From Stenotrophomonas sp. ISL-67 (lineage in GTDB: Bacteria > Pseudomonadota > Gammaproteobacteria > Xanthomonadales > Xanthomonadaceae), in contig NZ_JAGGRL010000010.1 in assembly GCF_018612915.1 (NCBI RefSeq), positions 98,553 to 162,552 of the forward strand: a stretch of 64,000 nt of DNA, written 5' to 3'. Both the position numbers and the translations under genes were made by a program. The notes below the pieces were generated by a model. It was given only the letters and a program-made list of their open reading frames with translations, was not told the DNA's origin and did no database searches. Numbering within the stretch: the stretch's first letter is position 1; every line of letters begins with the position of its first letter. Of this stretch, positions 50,551 to 60,361 are shown one piece after another.

Positions 50551-51864
50551 ATGACTGTTGTCGAGAAGCGGCAGGGCCGCTTCGGCGTCTTTGGCCAATT
50601 GTGGTTCCAGGTGTTGGCCGGCACCATCATCGGCGTCGTGCTGGGGTGGCTGCAGCCGGACTGGGGTTCGGCGATGAAGCCGTTCGGCGATGCCTTCATC
50701 AAGCTGATCCGCATGATGATCGGGCCGATCATCTTCGTGACGGTGGTGCACGGCATCGCCGGCATGCGCGACATGCGCAGCGTGGGCCGGCTTGCGCTCA
50801 AGTCGTTGATCTACTTCGAGGTGATCACCATCCTGGCGCTCATCGTCGGGTTGGTCGCGGTGGACCTGTGGCAGCCCGGCGCCGGCATGAACATCGACCC
50901 GGCCACCATCGACATGGCCAGCATCCAGGGCTATGTGCATACCGCGCACGACCAGTCGATCGTGTCCTACATCATGGCGATCATCCCCAACACGCTGGTC
51001 AGTGCGTTCACTGAAGCGCATGTGCTGCAGGTGCTGTTCGTGGCGGTGCTGTTCGGCGTGGCACTGGCCTCCATCGGTGAGCGCGGCGCGCCGGTGATGA
51101 AGGTCATCGAAGGCACCTCGGCGGCGCTGTTCAAGATCATCGGCTTTGTCATGTACTTCGCCCCGATCGGTGCGTTCGGGGCGATCGCCTTCACCGTCGG
51201 CCAGTTCGGCGCGGGCTCGCTGCTGTCGCTGGGCGAGCTGATCATCGAGTTCTTCGTGGTCTGCGCGGCGTTCACGGTATTCGTGCTCGGCGCGGTGTGC
51301 TGGTGGACCGGTGCCAGCCTGTGGCGGTTGCTGGCCTACCTGCGCGATGAAATCGTGATCGTGGCCGCCACCACCTCCACCGAAACGGTGTTGCCGCGCC
51401 TGATCGAGAAGATGAAGAAGCTGGGTTGCGAAGAAGGCGTGGTCGGTTTCGTGGTTCCGGCCGGCTACTCATTCAACCTGGATGGCACCTGCCTGTACCT
51501 GACCACGGTGGCGCTGTTCCTGGCCCAGGCGACCAATACCGAGCTGACCGTGTGGCACCAGCTGGGCCTGATCGCGGTGCTGCTGCTGACCTCCAAAGGC
51601 GCTGCGGGCGTGGCCGGGGCCGCGTTCGTGGTGCTGGCGGCCACGCTGGGTACCACCGGCACCATCCCGGTGGCCAGCATCGCGCTGATCCTGGGCATCC
51701 ACCGCATCCTGGCCGAGGGCCTGACCTTCGTGAACCTGGTCGGCAACGCGATCGCGGTGCTGGTGATCGCCAAGTGGGAAGGCAAGCTGGATGAAAAGGT
51801 GATGGCCGAGCAGATCGGCACCCGCCGCACCCGCCTGCGCCACCTCGGCGTCCGCGAAGCCTGA
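50551..51864 (+). CDS. DctA-family dicarboxylate:cation symporter
   Basis: A 437-aa SDF-family membrane transporter with about eight transmembrane helices and two re-entrant loops. Signatures: GYSFNLDGTCLYLTTVALFL (NLDG motif) and TSKGAAGVAGAAFVVLAATL. Normal DctA carries succinate, fumarate, malate and oxaloacetate; here the operon suggests uptake of a tricarboxylic or dicarboxylic aromatic-derived acid such as PDC. It starts at 50551 with GGGAGG upstream. Confidence 0.9.
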   Translation: MTVVEKRQGRFGVFGQLWFQVLAGTIIGVVLGWLQPDWGSAMKPFGDAFIKLIRMMIGPIIFVTVVHGIAGMRDMRSVGRLALKSLIYFEVITILALIVGLVAVDLWQPGAGMNIDPATIDMASIQGYVHTAHDQSIVSYIMAIIPNTLVSAFTEAHVLQVLFVAVLFGVALASIGERGAPVMKVIEGTSAALFKIIGFVMYFAPIGAFGAIAFTVGQFGAGSLLSLGELIIEFFVVCAAFTVFVLGAVCWWTGASLWRLLAYLRDEIVIVAATTSTETVLPRLIEKMKKLGCEEGVVGFVVPAGYSFNLDGTCLYLTTVALFLAQATNTELTVWHQLGLIAVLLLTSKGAAGVAGAAFVVLAATLGTTGTIPVASIALILGIHRILAEGLTFVNLVGNAIAVLVIAKWEGKLDEKVMAEQIGTRRTRLRHLGVREA

Positions 51865-51944
51865 CCGACGCGCCGCAGGCGAGCTGCGGCGCCCATTGAC
51901 CATGCATTGAACCCGGTGCCCACGGCGCCGGGGAGGGAGACATC

Positions 51945-53225
51945 ATGTCCATCATCCAACGCTCCACACTGGCGCTGCTGCTGAGCGCCGCCCTGGCCGC
52001 TCCTGCCGCCGCCGAAGGCACCCTGCCCAAGGGCGTCGATCTGACCCTGGATTTCGTCGGCAACGTGGCCTCCAACCCGGTTGGCGGAGTGGAGCAGGGC
52101 ACCGAGGGATCCTACTGGATCATGGCGCAGTCGAAGTTCGACCTGGACGCGCTGTTCGGAGTGCACAACACCGACGTCGACGCGCAGTGGGCCTGGTTCG
52201 CCGGGCGCAACCTGGCGCGCGAGAAGATCGGCAATTCGATCAGCGCGCAGCAGACCTGGCGGCCAGTGGCTGGCGGTCGCCTGACCCGACTCACCGTGCG
52301 CCACCGGTTCGACAACGGGTTGAGCATCACCGCCGGCCGCGCGCCGGTGAACAGCTATTTCAACAATTCGGCACTCAACTGCGTGTTCATGAGCAACGCG
52401 ATGTGCCTCACGCCCTATGGTGCGATCACCGACCTGGGTATCACCGCGTACCCGAACTCGTCCTGGGCCGGGATCCTGCGCTACGACGTGAACGATCGCT
52501 GGTATGTGCAGGGCGGGGCGTTCGATTACAACAACGAGCTGAACAAGGCCGGCAAGAACGGGCTGGATTTCTCGGTCGGCGAAGGCACCGGCACCATCAC
52601 GGCCTATGAGGCCGGCTACCAGACCACCTTCGCCAATGACCGACTGCCGCGTACCTACCGTGTGGGCATGTACCGCAACAGCGATGGCGGCAAGAGCTCC
52701 TACTTCGATGCCAACGGCAACTCGGCCGCGCTCACCGGCAGGCCCACTGCGATGCAGGACGGCGCGCGCATGGGCTGGTACGCGATGGCCGACCAGACCG
52801 TGTGGCGCGGTGAGGGCAAGCGCAACCTGGCCCTGTTCGCCCGTGCGTATATCAACACCGGCAACGAGGCGCCCGTCGACCAGTTCCTCGCTGCAGGGTT
52901 CGTCAAGACCGGCACCTTCGCCGGGCGCGACCAGGACACCCTGGCAATGTTTGTCTCCAACACGCATTTCAGCGACGAGCAGATCGCCTTCCTGCGCGAC
53001 CGGCGCGCCCGCAACGGCGGCAGTGGTGCGCCCAATGCCGACGAGATCATCGCCGAGCTCAGCTACGGCTGGGCCGTGCACAGGGGCATCCGGCTGATGC
53101 CCAACCTGCAGTATGTGATCAATCCGGATCCGATCTACGCACCCACCCGTACCACCGACATTCCCGATGCACTGATCGTCGGGCTGCGCGTGGACGTCCA
53201 CTTCGCCCAGCTGTTCGGCTGGTAA
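51945..53225 (+). CDS. OprB-like outer-membrane porin
   Basis: A 426-aa porin with a signal peptide ending AAPAAA (about residue 23). The pattern NAMCLTPYGAITDLGITAYP and the repeated aromatic beta-strand stretches fit the carbohydrate-selective porin (OprB) fold. The last strand ends in hydrophobic LFGW with a terminal Trp, as outer-membrane proteins often end in an aromatic residue. In this operon it likely lets PDC-like substrates across the outer membrane; specificity is inferred. Confidence 0.8.
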   Translation: MSIIQRSTLALLLSAALAAPAAAEGTLPKGVDLTLDFVGNVASNPVGGVEQGTEGSYWIMAQSKFDLDALFGVHNTDVDAQWAWFAGRNLAREKIGNSISAQQTWRPVAGGRLTRLTVRHRFDNGLSITAGRAPVNSYFNNSALNCVFMSNAMCLTPYGAITDLGITAYPNSSWAGILRYDVNDRWYVQGGAFDYNNELNKAGKNGLDFSVGEGTGTITAYEAGYQTTFANDRLPRTYRVGMYRNSDGGKSSYFDANGNSAALTGRPTAMQDGARMGWYAMADQTVWRGEGKRNLALFARAYINTGNEAPVDQFLAAGFVKTGTFAGRDQDTLAMFVSNTHFSDEQIAFLRDRRARNGGSGAPNADEIIAELSYGWAVHRGIRLMPNLQYVINPDPIYAPTRTTDIPDALIVGLRVDVHFAQLFGW

Positions 53226-53248
53226 CTCCTCCCCCACGAGGCCCCTGC

Positions 53249-54271
53249 ATGATCATCGATTGCCACGGTCACTACACGACCGCTCCCGCCAGCCACGATG
53301 CCTTCCGCAAGGCGCAGGTGGCGCACTTCAACGACCCGTCGCTGCCGAAGCCGGTCTACCCGGACATCAGCGACGACGAACTGCGCCAGAGCGTGGAAGG
53401 CAACCAGTTGCGGCTGCTGCGCGAGCGCGGCGCGGATATGACCATCTTTTCGCCACGGGCCAGCACCATGGCGCACCACGTGGGCAATGAGGCGGTCAGC
53501 GCCGAATGGACCCGCCGCTGCAATGACCTGATCGCGCGCGTGGTCGGGCTGTACCCGGACACCTTCATCGGCGTCTGCCAGCTGCCGCAGTCGCCCGGAG
53601 TGCCCATCGCGAACTCGATCGCCGAGCTGGAGCGCTGCGTCAACGAACTGGGGTTCGTGGGCTGCAATCTCAATCCGGATCCCTCGGGCGGGCACTGGAC
53701 CGGGCTGCCGCTGACCGACCGCGCCTGGTACCCGTTCTTCGAGAAGATGGTGGAGCTGGACGTGCCGGCCATGGTGCATGTGTCGGGCAGCTGCAATGCC
53801 AATTTCCACGCCACCGGGGCGCATTACCTCAACGCCGACACCACCGCGTTCATGCAGTTCCTGCAGGGCGACCTGTTCCGTGACTTCCCGGACCTGCGTT
53901 TCATCATTCCGCACGGCGGCGGCGCGGTGCCGTACCACTGGGGCCGCTTCCGCGGCCTGGCCGACATGCTGGGCAAGCCGTCGCTGAACGAGCACGTGAT
54001 GAAGAATGTGTTCTTCGATACCTGCGTTTACCATCAACCCGGTATCGACCTGCTGTTCAAGGTGATCGACATCGACAACATCCTGTTTGGTTCGGAAATG
54101 GTGGGCGCGGTGCGTGGCATCGACCCGGAGACCGGGCAGTACTTCGACGACACCCTGCGCTACGTGGAGGCGCTGGGGTTGTCGGCCGCCGACCGCGCGA
54201 AGGTCCTGGAGGGCAACGCGCGCCGGGTCTACCCACGACTGGACGCCCAGCTGAAGGCGAGGGGGCTGTAA
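53249..54271 (+). CDS. ligJ: 4-Oxalomesaconate hydratase
   Basis: A 340-aa amidohydrolase-superfamily enzyme that hydrates 4-oxalomesaconate to 4-carboxy-4-hydroxy-2-oxoadipate. The metal-binding HxH at the start (MIIDCHGHYTT, H6 and H8) and the later histidines in IIPHGGGAVPYHWGRF belong to the ligJ type of the family, which differs from the LmbE-like GalB of Pseudomonas. The stop overlaps the start of ligI (TAATG). Confidence 0.9.
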   Translation: MIIDCHGHYTTAPASHDAFRKAQVAHFNDPSLPKPVYPDISDDELRQSVEGNQLRLLRERGADMTIFSPRASTMAHHVGNEAVSAEWTRRCNDLIARVVGLYPDTFIGVCQLPQSPGVPIANSIAELERCVNELGFVGCNLNPDPSGGHWTGLPLTDRAWYPFFEKMVELDVPAMVHVSGSCNANFHATGAHYLNADTTAFMQFLQGDLFRDFPDLRFIIPHGGGAVPYHWGRFRGLADMLGKPSLNEHVMKNVFFDTCVYHQPGIDLLFKVIDIDNILFGSEMVGAVRGIDPETGQYFDDTLRYVEALGLSAADRAKVLEGNARRVYPRLDAQLKARGL

Positions 54272-55158
54272 TGGCGGATTTCGTGAAAGATGCCGATTGG
54301 CTGGATTTCTGCCCCGACCCGAGCCAGCCGGCGTTCGTACCGCCACCAGGGGCGGTGGATGCGCATTGCCATGTATTTGGGCCCGGTGACGAGTTTCCGT
54401 ACGCGCCCGAGCGCAAGTACACACCCTGCGATGCAGGCAAGGCGCAGCTGTTCGCGCTGCGCGACCAGCTGGGCTTCGAACGCAACGTGATCGTGCAGGC
54501 CACCTGCCATGGTGCCGACAACCGGGCGCTGGTCGATGCGCTGCGCAGTGCCGAGGGTCGTGCGCGTGGCGTGGCCACGGTGCGCGATACGGTCACCGAT
54601 GACGAACTACGCGAGCTGCATGAGGCGGGTGTGCGCGGGGTGCGCTTCAATTTCGTGAAGCGGCTGGTGGACCCGAAGCCGAATGCGTACTACAACGCAA
54701 TCATCGAACGGATCGCACCGCTGGGCTGGCACGTGGTGGTGTATTTCGAGGCGGCCGACCTGGCCGAGCGCTGGGATTTCTTCACCTCGCTGCCGACCAC
54801 GGTGGTGGTGGACCACATGGGCCGGCCGGACGTGACCCAGGCGGTGGACGGCCCGGAATTCCAGCGCTTCGTGCGCTTGATGCGCGAACACCCGAACGTG
54901 TGGAGCAAGGTGAGCTGCCCGGAGCGGCTGTCGCAGTCCGGGCCGCCGACGTATGACGATGTGGTCCCGTTCGCACGGCACCTGATGGAGCAGTTCCCGG
55001 ACCGGGTGCTGTGGGGCACCGATTGGCCGCACCCGAACCTGAAATCGCACATGCCCGACGACGGCACGCTGGTGGATTTCATTCCACGGATTGCCGTGAC
55101 GGCCGAGCTGCAGCGCAAGCTGCTGGTGGACAACCCGATGCGGTTGTACTGGACGTGA
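54271..55158 (+). CDS. ligI: 2-Pyrone-4,6-dicarboxylate hydrolase
   Basis: A 295-aa amidohydrolase that opens the lactone PDC to 4-oxalomesaconate, metal-independent in studied members. The characteristic start is VDAHCHVFGPGDEFPYAP (H32, H34), and VIVQATCHGADNRALVDALR, YFEAADLAERWDF, GRPDVTQAVDGPEF and GTDWPHPN follow. It is the last gene of the operon and the first enzyme of the route, so PDC is the predicted entry substrate. Confidence 0.92.
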   Translation: MADFVKDADWLDFCPDPSQPAFVPPPGAVDAHCHVFGPGDEFPYAPERKYTPCDAGKAQLFALRDQLGFERNVIVQATCHGADNRALVDALRSAEGRARGVATVRDTVTDDELRELHEAGVRGVRFNFVKRLVDPKPNAYYNAIIERIAPLGWHVVVYFEAADLAERWDFFTSLPTTVVVDHMGRPDVTQAVDGPEFQRFVRLMREHPNVWSKVSCPERLSQSGPPTYDDVVPFARHLMEQFPDRVLWGTDWPHPNLKSHMPDDGTLVDFIPRIAVTAELQRKLLVDNPMRLYWT

Positions 55159-55182
55159 TGGAGCAACGTTGGCGAACCTGTT

Positions 55183-55327
55183 GGTAGGGTCGCATCCCAA
55201 TCGACCGCCGGGGTGGTAGGTGGTGCATTGAGGCATGACATTCGGCGAAGAGCGTTTCCGCGTTCGGGGTTCATGCGTTACCGTGCCGATCAATCGTATC
55301 GGCAGTCGTTCAGGAACCGACCCTACC
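55183..55327. repeat. GTAG-ended element with terminal inverted repeats
   Basis: Starts GGTAGGGTCGCATCCCAATC and ends with CAGTCGTTCAGGAACCGACC followed by CTACC: the termini are inverted but the right one is diverged. Internal GCATGAC and GTTCATGC arms match the 6224 element. It fills the gap between ligI and the convergent cheB end. Confidence 0.8.
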
Positions 55328-55332
55328 CGGCG

Positions 55333-56403
55333 TCAGGCCCCCCGGGCCAGCGCCATCAGGCGTTCGGCGATCCGTTCCAGCGGTACCTGTTCGTCGGTAG
55401 CACCCAGCTTGAATGCGGCGCCGGGCATGCCCCAGACCACGCTGGTGGCTTCGTCCTGGACCAGGGTCGGCGCGCCGACGTTCCTCAGTTCGAGCAGGCC
55501 ACGCGCGCCGTCGTCGCCCATGCCGGTGAGGATCGCGCCGATGGCGTTGGCGCCGGCGCTTTCGGCCACGGAGCGGAACAGAACATCCACGGCCGGCTTG
55601 TGCCGGTTCACTGCCGGGCCATCATCCACCCGGCAGCGCCAGCGCGCGCCGTCACGGATCACCCGCAGGTGCTTTCCGCCGGGCGGCAGGTAGGCGTGGC
55701 CGGGCAGCACCGCTTCGCCATCGCTGGCTTCGCGTACCGACATCGCCGAATGGCGGTCCAGGCGTTCGGCGAAGGCAGTGCTGAACGTGGCGGGCAGGTG
55801 CTGGGTCAGCACCACCGCCGGGGCATCGGCGGGCAAGCCTTCGAGCACCACGCGCAGCGCTTCGGTACCGCCGGCAGAAGCGCCGATGGCGATGAGGCGG
55901 TCGGTGGTGCGGAACTGGATCTTGCGCGCGGGCGTGGGCGCCACGGTATCCAGGGTAATGCGTGGGGTGACCGGGCGGGCCAGGGTGCGCACGCGTGAGC
56001 GCGCCGCCATCTTGACCTTGCCGATGATCTCTTCGGCGTAGCCCTGCAGGCCACGCGCTACGTTGAACTTGGGCTTGGAGATGAAGTCGACCGCGCCCAG
56101 CGCCAGCGCCTGCAGGGTGGTGTCGGCGCCGCGCTCGGTCAGCGAGGAGATCATCACCACCGGCAGCGGATGCAGGCGCATCAGGTTCTCCAGGAACGCC
56201 AGGCCATCCATGCGCGGCATTTCCACGTCCAGGGTGATCACGTCCGGGGCCAGGCGCTTGATCTTCTCGCGTGCCAGCAGGGGGTCGGCAGCGGTGCCCA
56301 CCACCTCGATGCCCGGATCGCTGGCGAGGATCTCGCTGAGCATCTGCCGCACCACCGCCGAGTCGTCGACGATCAGGACCCGGCAGGGGGAACCGTTGAT
56401 CAT
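55333..56403 (-). CDS. cheB: Chemotaxis protein-glutamate methylesterase CheB
   Basis: A 356-aa response regulator with an N-terminal receiver ([14 protein letters not shown], phospho-acceptor D59 in [14 protein letters not shown]) and a C-terminal methylesterase domain. Catalytic Ser is in [11 protein letters not shown], His in [11 protein letters not shown] and Asp in [10 protein letters not shown]. It demethylates and deamidates chemoreceptors during adaptation. Its start overlaps the cheD stop (ATGA). Confidence 0.96.
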   Translation of the reverse strand: MINGSPCRVLIVDDSAVVRQMLSEILASDPGIEVVGTAADPLLAREKIKRLAPDVITLDVEMPRMDGLAFLENLMRLHPLPVVMISSLTERGADTTLQALALGAVDFISKPKFNVARGLQGYAEEIIGKVKMAARSRVRTLARPVTPRITLDTVAPTPARKIQFRTTDRLIAIGASAGGTEALRVVLEGLPADAPAVVLTQHLPATFSTAFAERLDRHSAMSVREASDGEAVLPGHAYLPPGGKHLRVIRDGARWRCRVDDGPAVNRHKPAVDVLFRSVAESAGANAIGAILTGMGDDGARGLLELRNVGAPTLVQDEATSVVWGMPGAAFKLGATDEQVPLERIAERLMALARGA

Positions 56404-56996
56404 TCGAACAGCTCCACGCCACCGGTGACCGGGGCCTTGGACAGGCGCGCACGCACGGCCGATTCGGTGGCGGCCACTTCGGCTTCGTGGGCATGCGGCA
56501 GGCGCTGCACCACCACGCGGCCGGTGTCGGCGAAGAACCACACCTTGCGCGGGTGGATGCCGCACAGGTCCTCGGCCAGTACCGGAATATGCTCGGCCTG
56601 CAGGTAGTGACGCACGAACTCGGCGTTGCGGGTGCCCACCGGGTTGCTGGTGAAGCCCTTCAGCACGTTGGCACCGCCGAACACCTTGGCTTCCAGGCGC
56701 TTGCGGTGTGCGCCGCGCTTGAGCAGATCGTTGATCAGAAGTTCCATGGCGTAGCTGCCGTAACGTGCCGGCGCACCATCGCCGACGTTGCCTTCGGGCA
56801 GCAGGAAGTGGTTCATGCCGCCGATCTTCAGCACCGGGTCGCGCAGGCATGCGGCCACGCACGAGCCCAAGGTGGTGGTCAGCACGGTGTTGTCGTCGAC
56901 GACCAGGTACTGGGTCGGCAGCAGCTTGGCCGCGGTTACCTTGAAGCGGCTGTCGAAATAGCGCATCACATCGTCGGGGCGCGCAGCGTGGCTCAT
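56400..56996 (-). CDS. cheD: Chemoreceptor glutamine deamidase CheD
   Basis: A 198-aa deamidase acting on chemoreceptor Gln residues. The catalytic Cys (C46) is in [15 protein letters not shown] and the catalytic His (H63) in [11 protein letters not shown]. The rest ([28 protein letters not shown]) is typical. Coupled to cheR upstream and cheB downstream by ATGA overlaps. Confidence 0.95.
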   Translation of the reverse strand: MSHAARPDDVMRYFDSRFKVTAAKLLPTQYLVVDDNTVLTTTLGSCVAACLRDPVLKIGGMNHFLLPEGNVGDGAPARYGSYAMELLINDLLKRGAHRKRLEAKVFGGANVLKGFTSNPVGTRNAEFVRHYLQAEHIPVLAEDLCGIHPRKVWFFADTGRVVVQRLPHAHEAEVAATESAVRARLSKAPVTGGVELFE

Positions 56997-57859
56997 GCCG
57001 GGGCCCCGGGCGCGCGCTTGTACAGGGTGCGCCCACACGGCTGGATCAGGTCGGCCGCGTGCAGGTAGTTCTCCGAGTGGCCGGTGTACAGCAGGCCATC
57101 GTCGTCCATGTGCTGGATCAGCCGCGACAGGATGCCGCGCTGGGTGGGCTTGTCGAAATAGATCATGACGTTGCGGCAGAACAGGGCGTCGAACGGGCCA
57201 CCGACGTCGTAACGGGGCGCCAGCAGGTTGAGCGGGCGGAAGTCGATCAGCTCGCGCAGCGCAGGGTGCACGCGGCACTGGCCTTCGTTGGGGCCGCTGC
57301 CGCGCTGGAAATAGCGCCTCTTGATCGCCGGATCCAGGCCCGACACGCGGTCGATGGCGTACACGCCACGGCTGGCGGTGGCCAGCACCTGGGTGTCGAC
57401 ATCGGTGGCGAGGATGCGCACTGGCGGCTTCAGCGTGCCGAACGCCTCGCAGGCGGTGATCGCCATGGAGTACGGCTCTTCGCCGGTGGAGGCGGCGCAC
57501 GACCACAGGTGCAGGGTGCCGTGGCCGGCACGCGCGCGCAGTTCGGTGTCGAGCTTCTCGAAGTGATGCGGTTCGCGGAAGAACGCGGTGAGGTTGGTGG
57601 TCAGTGCGTTGGTGAACGCCTGCCATTCATCGCCGCCCCGGCTTTCCAGCTGGTCCAGGTACTCCTGGAAGCTGCGCAGGCCGAGCGTGCGCAGCCGGCG
57701 CGAGAGCCGGCCGTACACCATGTCACGCTTGGCCGGCGCCAGCGAGATGCCGACCCGCTGGTAGATCAGGTCGCAGATCCGGCGGAAGTCGCGGTCGGCG
57801 AACTCGAATTCGCGGCCGGTCGTAGATGCGGCGGAGGCAGGTGCGGTAGGCGTGGTCAC
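56993..57859 (-). CDS. cheR: Chemoreceptor methyltransferase CheR
   Basis: A 288-aa S-adenosylmethionine-dependent methyltransferase. The N-terminal helical domain is followed by the SAM-binding region ([20 protein letters not shown], then the acidic [12 protein letters not shown]) and the typical [20 protein letters not shown]. The start is GTG at 57859; no good ATG is in frame. Its stop overlaps cheD. It methylates receptors, and mcp2 below carries a matching tail. Confidence 0.95.
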   Translation of the reverse strand: MTTPTAPASAASTTGREFEFADRDFRRICDLIYQRVGISLAPAKRDMVYGRLSRRLRTLGLRSFQEYLDQLESRGGDEWQAFTNALTTNLTAFFREPHHFEKLDTELRARAGHGTLHLWSCAASTGEEPYSMAITACEAFGTLKPPVRILATDVDTQVLATASRGVYAIDRVSGLDPAIKRRYFQRGSGPNEGQCRVHPALRELIDFRPLNLLAPRYDVGGPFDALFCRNVMIYFDKPTQRGILSRLIQHMDDDGLLYTGHSENYLHAADLIQPCGRTLYKRAPGAPA

Positions 57860-57966
57860 GGGTGGCGTCCATCAAGGGGGTAAGCCGAGCGTGGCCCGGT
57901 TGCGCGTCGTTCATTCATTGCAATGGCGCGTGGCGACGCGTTCATCCATTCGGTTTGTCGCTGCTG

Positions 57967-57987
57967 CCGGGGCGCGCCCCGCTCTAC
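57967..57987 (-). repeat. SMAG-type palindrome whose GTAG holds the mcp1 stop
   Basis: Read on the minus strand as GTAGAGCGGGGCGCGCCCCG then GC. The TAG at 57986-57984 is the stop codon of the first chemoreceptor gene. It separates mcp1 from cheR and probably stabilises or ends the mcp1 message. Confidence 0.75.
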
Positions 57988-60176
57988 CTGGGAATTCCTG
58001 CCGGCTTCACACTGCGTACCGGCGCCGGGCTGACGATGCGGGCGGTGACGGCACTGACGGCAGCCGCGACCTGGTTGTCCAGGCGGAAGATCGACACCGC
58101 GTCGGACAGCTGGGTGGCCTGCTCTTCCATGGCGCGGGCGGCGGCGGTGGCTTCTTCCACCAGCGCAGCGTTCTGCTGGGTGGTTTCGTCCATCTGCACC
58201 ACGGTCTGGTTGACCTGTTCGATGCCGGCCGACTGTTCCTGCGAGGCCGCCGAAATCTCGGCCATGATGTCGGTCACGCGCTGCACCGAGGCAACGATTT
58301 CGCCCATGGTGGTGCCGGCCTTGTGCACCAGCGCCGAGCCATCGGCCACACTGGCCACCGAATCATCGATCAGGCCCTTGATCTCCTTGGCGGCAGCCGC
58401 CGAGCGCTGGGCCAGGGTACGCACTTCGGAGGCGACCACGGCGAAACCGCGGCCCTGTTCACCGGCACGCGCGGCTTCCACGGCGGCGTTCAGCGCCAGG
58501 ATGTTGGTCTGGAACGCGATGCCGTCGATGACCGAGATGATCTCGGCGATGCGCTTGGAGCTGGCTTCGATGGTGCTCATGGTAGTGACCACCTGGCCGA
58601 CCACTTCACCGCCCTGCGAGGCCACGCTGTGCGCGCCGATCGCCAGCTGGTTGGCCTGGCGGGCGTGCTCGGCATTCTGGCGCACGGTGGAGGTGAGTTC
58701 CTCCATCGAAGCGGCGGTTTCTTCCAGGTTGGCGGCCTGCTGCTCGGTACGGCGCGACAGGTCGCTGTTGCCGGTGGCGATTTCGCCGGCGGCCAGGTTG
58801 ATGTTGCCGGCGGCTTCCTGGATCTGGCCGACGATCTGGGTCAGCTGGGAGACGGTGGCGTTGGCATCGTCGCGCATGGTGGCGAACACACCTTGGTAGT
58901 CGCCGTGCATGCGCGCGGTGAGGTCGCCTTCGGCAATGGCCGAGAGCAGCTGCGAGAGCTTGCCCAGGTTGTCGTCGCTGACCTGCATCATCGCGTTGAG
59001 GCTGGCGATCATCTGGCCGAAATCGTGATCGAAGCGGGTTGCATCGCCGCGCTGGGTGAAATCGCCCGCAGCCGCCGCAGCGCCCAGGCGCTTGATCTCG
59101 GCGTTGATGCTGGCGAGGTTCTGCTTGACCGTGTCCACGGTCGTGCTGATGGTGGCCTTGTCGCCCGGGTAGCGGGCGATGTCGGCGCTCAGGTCGCCCA
59201 CGGCATAGCGCTGCACCACGGCCAGCACGTCCTGCATGGTCTGCACGTGCGCACCGACCAGGGAGTTGGTTTCGTGCACCATCAGGCCGTACTCGCCCGG
59301 GAAGGCCGATTCGTCCATGCGGAAGCGGGTCTGGCCGGCATCGTGCTGGCTGGCCATCTCGCGTTGGGCGCCGATCACCGCGTGCAACTGCTGCTGCATG
59401 CGGCCCATGCTTTCGAGCAGGCGGCCCGGTTCGTCCTGGGCCTGTGCGCCGATGCGGGTATCGAGCTTGCCGCGCGCGATGCTGTCGGCCACGGCGGTGG
59501 CCTGGCGCAGCGGACCGGTGATGCGGTTGCCGATCAGCCAGCTCAGGGCCAGCACCACCAGCACCAGCGCGCCACCGGACGCCGCCATGATGCCGGTGAA
59601 GGCCAGCGCGTCCGATTGCACGTCGTCCATGTACACGCCGCTGGTCACCACCCACTGCCACGGCGCATACATGCTGGCGTAGGTGGCCTTCTCGATCAGG
59701 GTCTCGCCGGCGCCCGGCTTGGTGGTGGAGTAGTACGTGTACCCGCCACCGGTCTTGGCCATGTCCACCTGCTGCAGGTACAGCGGCACGCCGTCCTTGG
59801 ACAGGTAGTCCTTCTGCACCTTGCCCACCCGGTCGGGCGCGAACGGGTGCATGAGCAGGGTGTAATCGGTGGCCAGCACGTTGTAGTACGCGCTCTCGCC
59901 ATCGGCGCGCATGCTGTGCAGCGCCTGCAGTGCTGTCGCCTTGGCCGCGTCTTCGGTGAGCTCGCCGCTATCGGCCAGTCGCTTGTAGTGGTCGAGGATG
60001 CCGTAGGTCAGTTCGACCTGGGTCTTCAGGGCGTCCTTGCGGGTCTCGGCCAGGTCCAGGTACTGGATGCGCGCGGCAATGATGGCCAGGGCGATGACGC
60101 CGATGGCGATCAGAACGGTAAGCAGGTTCAGCTTGCCCCGGACGGAGAGGTTGGAGAAGCGACTGGAAAGATTCAT
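57984..60176 (-). CDS. Methyl-accepting chemotaxis protein, single-Cache type
   Basis: A 730-aa chemoreceptor. TM1 is [20 protein letters not shown]; a periplasmic sCache-like sensor ([20 protein letters not shown] and [10 protein letters not shown] ends) spans about residues 40-195; TM2 follows ([20 protein letters not shown]). HAMP repeats lead to the signalling domain with the hairpin tip [20 protein letters not shown] followed by [13 protein letters not shown]. It ends in SVKPAGIPR, with no CheR-binding pentapeptide. The signalling half is nearly identical to that of mcp2. Confidence 0.93.
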   Translation of the reverse strand: MNLSSRFSNLSVRGKLNLLTVLIAIGVIALAIIAARIQYLDLAETRKDALKTQVELTYGILDHYKRLADSGELTEDAAKATALQALHSMRADGESAYYNVLATDYTLLMHPFAPDRVGKVQKDYLSKDGVPLYLQQVDMAKTGGGYTYYSTTKPGAGETLIEKATYASMYAPWQWVVTSGVYMDDVQSDALAFTGIMAASGGALVLVVLALSWLIGNRITGPLRQATAVADSIARGKLDTRIGAQAQDEPGRLLESMGRMQQQLHAVIGAQREMASQHDAGQTRFRMDESAFPGEYGLMVHETNSLVGAHVQTMQDVLAVVQRYAVGDLSADIARYPGDKATISTTVDTVKQNLASINAEIKRLGAAAAAGDFTQRGDATRFDHDFGQMIASLNAMMQVSDDNLGKLSQLLSAIAEGDLTARMHGDYQGVFATMRDDANATVSQLTQIVGQIQEAAGNINLAAGEIATGNSDLSRRTEQQAANLEETAASMEELTSTVRQNAEHARQANQLAIGAHSVASQGGEVVGQVVTTMSTIEASSKRIAEIISVIDGIAFQTNILALNAAVEAARAGEQGRGFAVVASEVRTLAQRSAAAAKEIKGLIDDSVASVADGSALVHKAGTTMGEIVASVQRVTDIMAEISAASQEQSAGIEQVNQTVVQMDETTQQNAALVEEATAAARAMEEQATQLSDAVSIFRLDNQVAAAVSAVTARIVSPAPVRSVKPAGIPR

Positions 60177-60299
60177 GTAGTGGGGTCTTTTCTAGCGGGG
60201 GCGTGCCGTCGACGAACACGTGGCGGCAATGCTGTTATCGGCCGCAGGTGCTGCGCATTGAGCAGCATGAGCTGAGTGCATTCAGCTCTGGATGCAGAA

Positions 60300-60327
60300 A
60301 GGCCCCGATGCCGAAGCACCGGGGCCT
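60300..60327 (-). terminator. Terminator of mcp2
   Basis: On the minus strand: AGGCCCCGGTGC, loop TTCG, GCATCGGGGCCT, then TTCTG. The 12-bp stem contains one G-U pair and has the very stable UUCG tetraloop. It follows the mcp2 stop by 34 nt and precedes mcp1. Confidence 0.8.
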
Positions 60328-60361
60328 GTTTCGTTGCCCTGCACGCGGGCGTGCAGCCGGC

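Noticed and set aside
55333..57036. 567-aa frame fusing cheB with sequence over cheD
   Set aside because: The extra N-terminal part is an out-of-frame reading of cheD. CheB starts at 56403 with a normal [10 protein letters not shown] receiver.
57852..60275. 807-aa plus-strand frame opposite mcp1
   Set aside because: A Gly/His-rich shadow. A matching shadow lies opposite mcp2 at 60203-61189, which only reflects the similarity of the two receptors.
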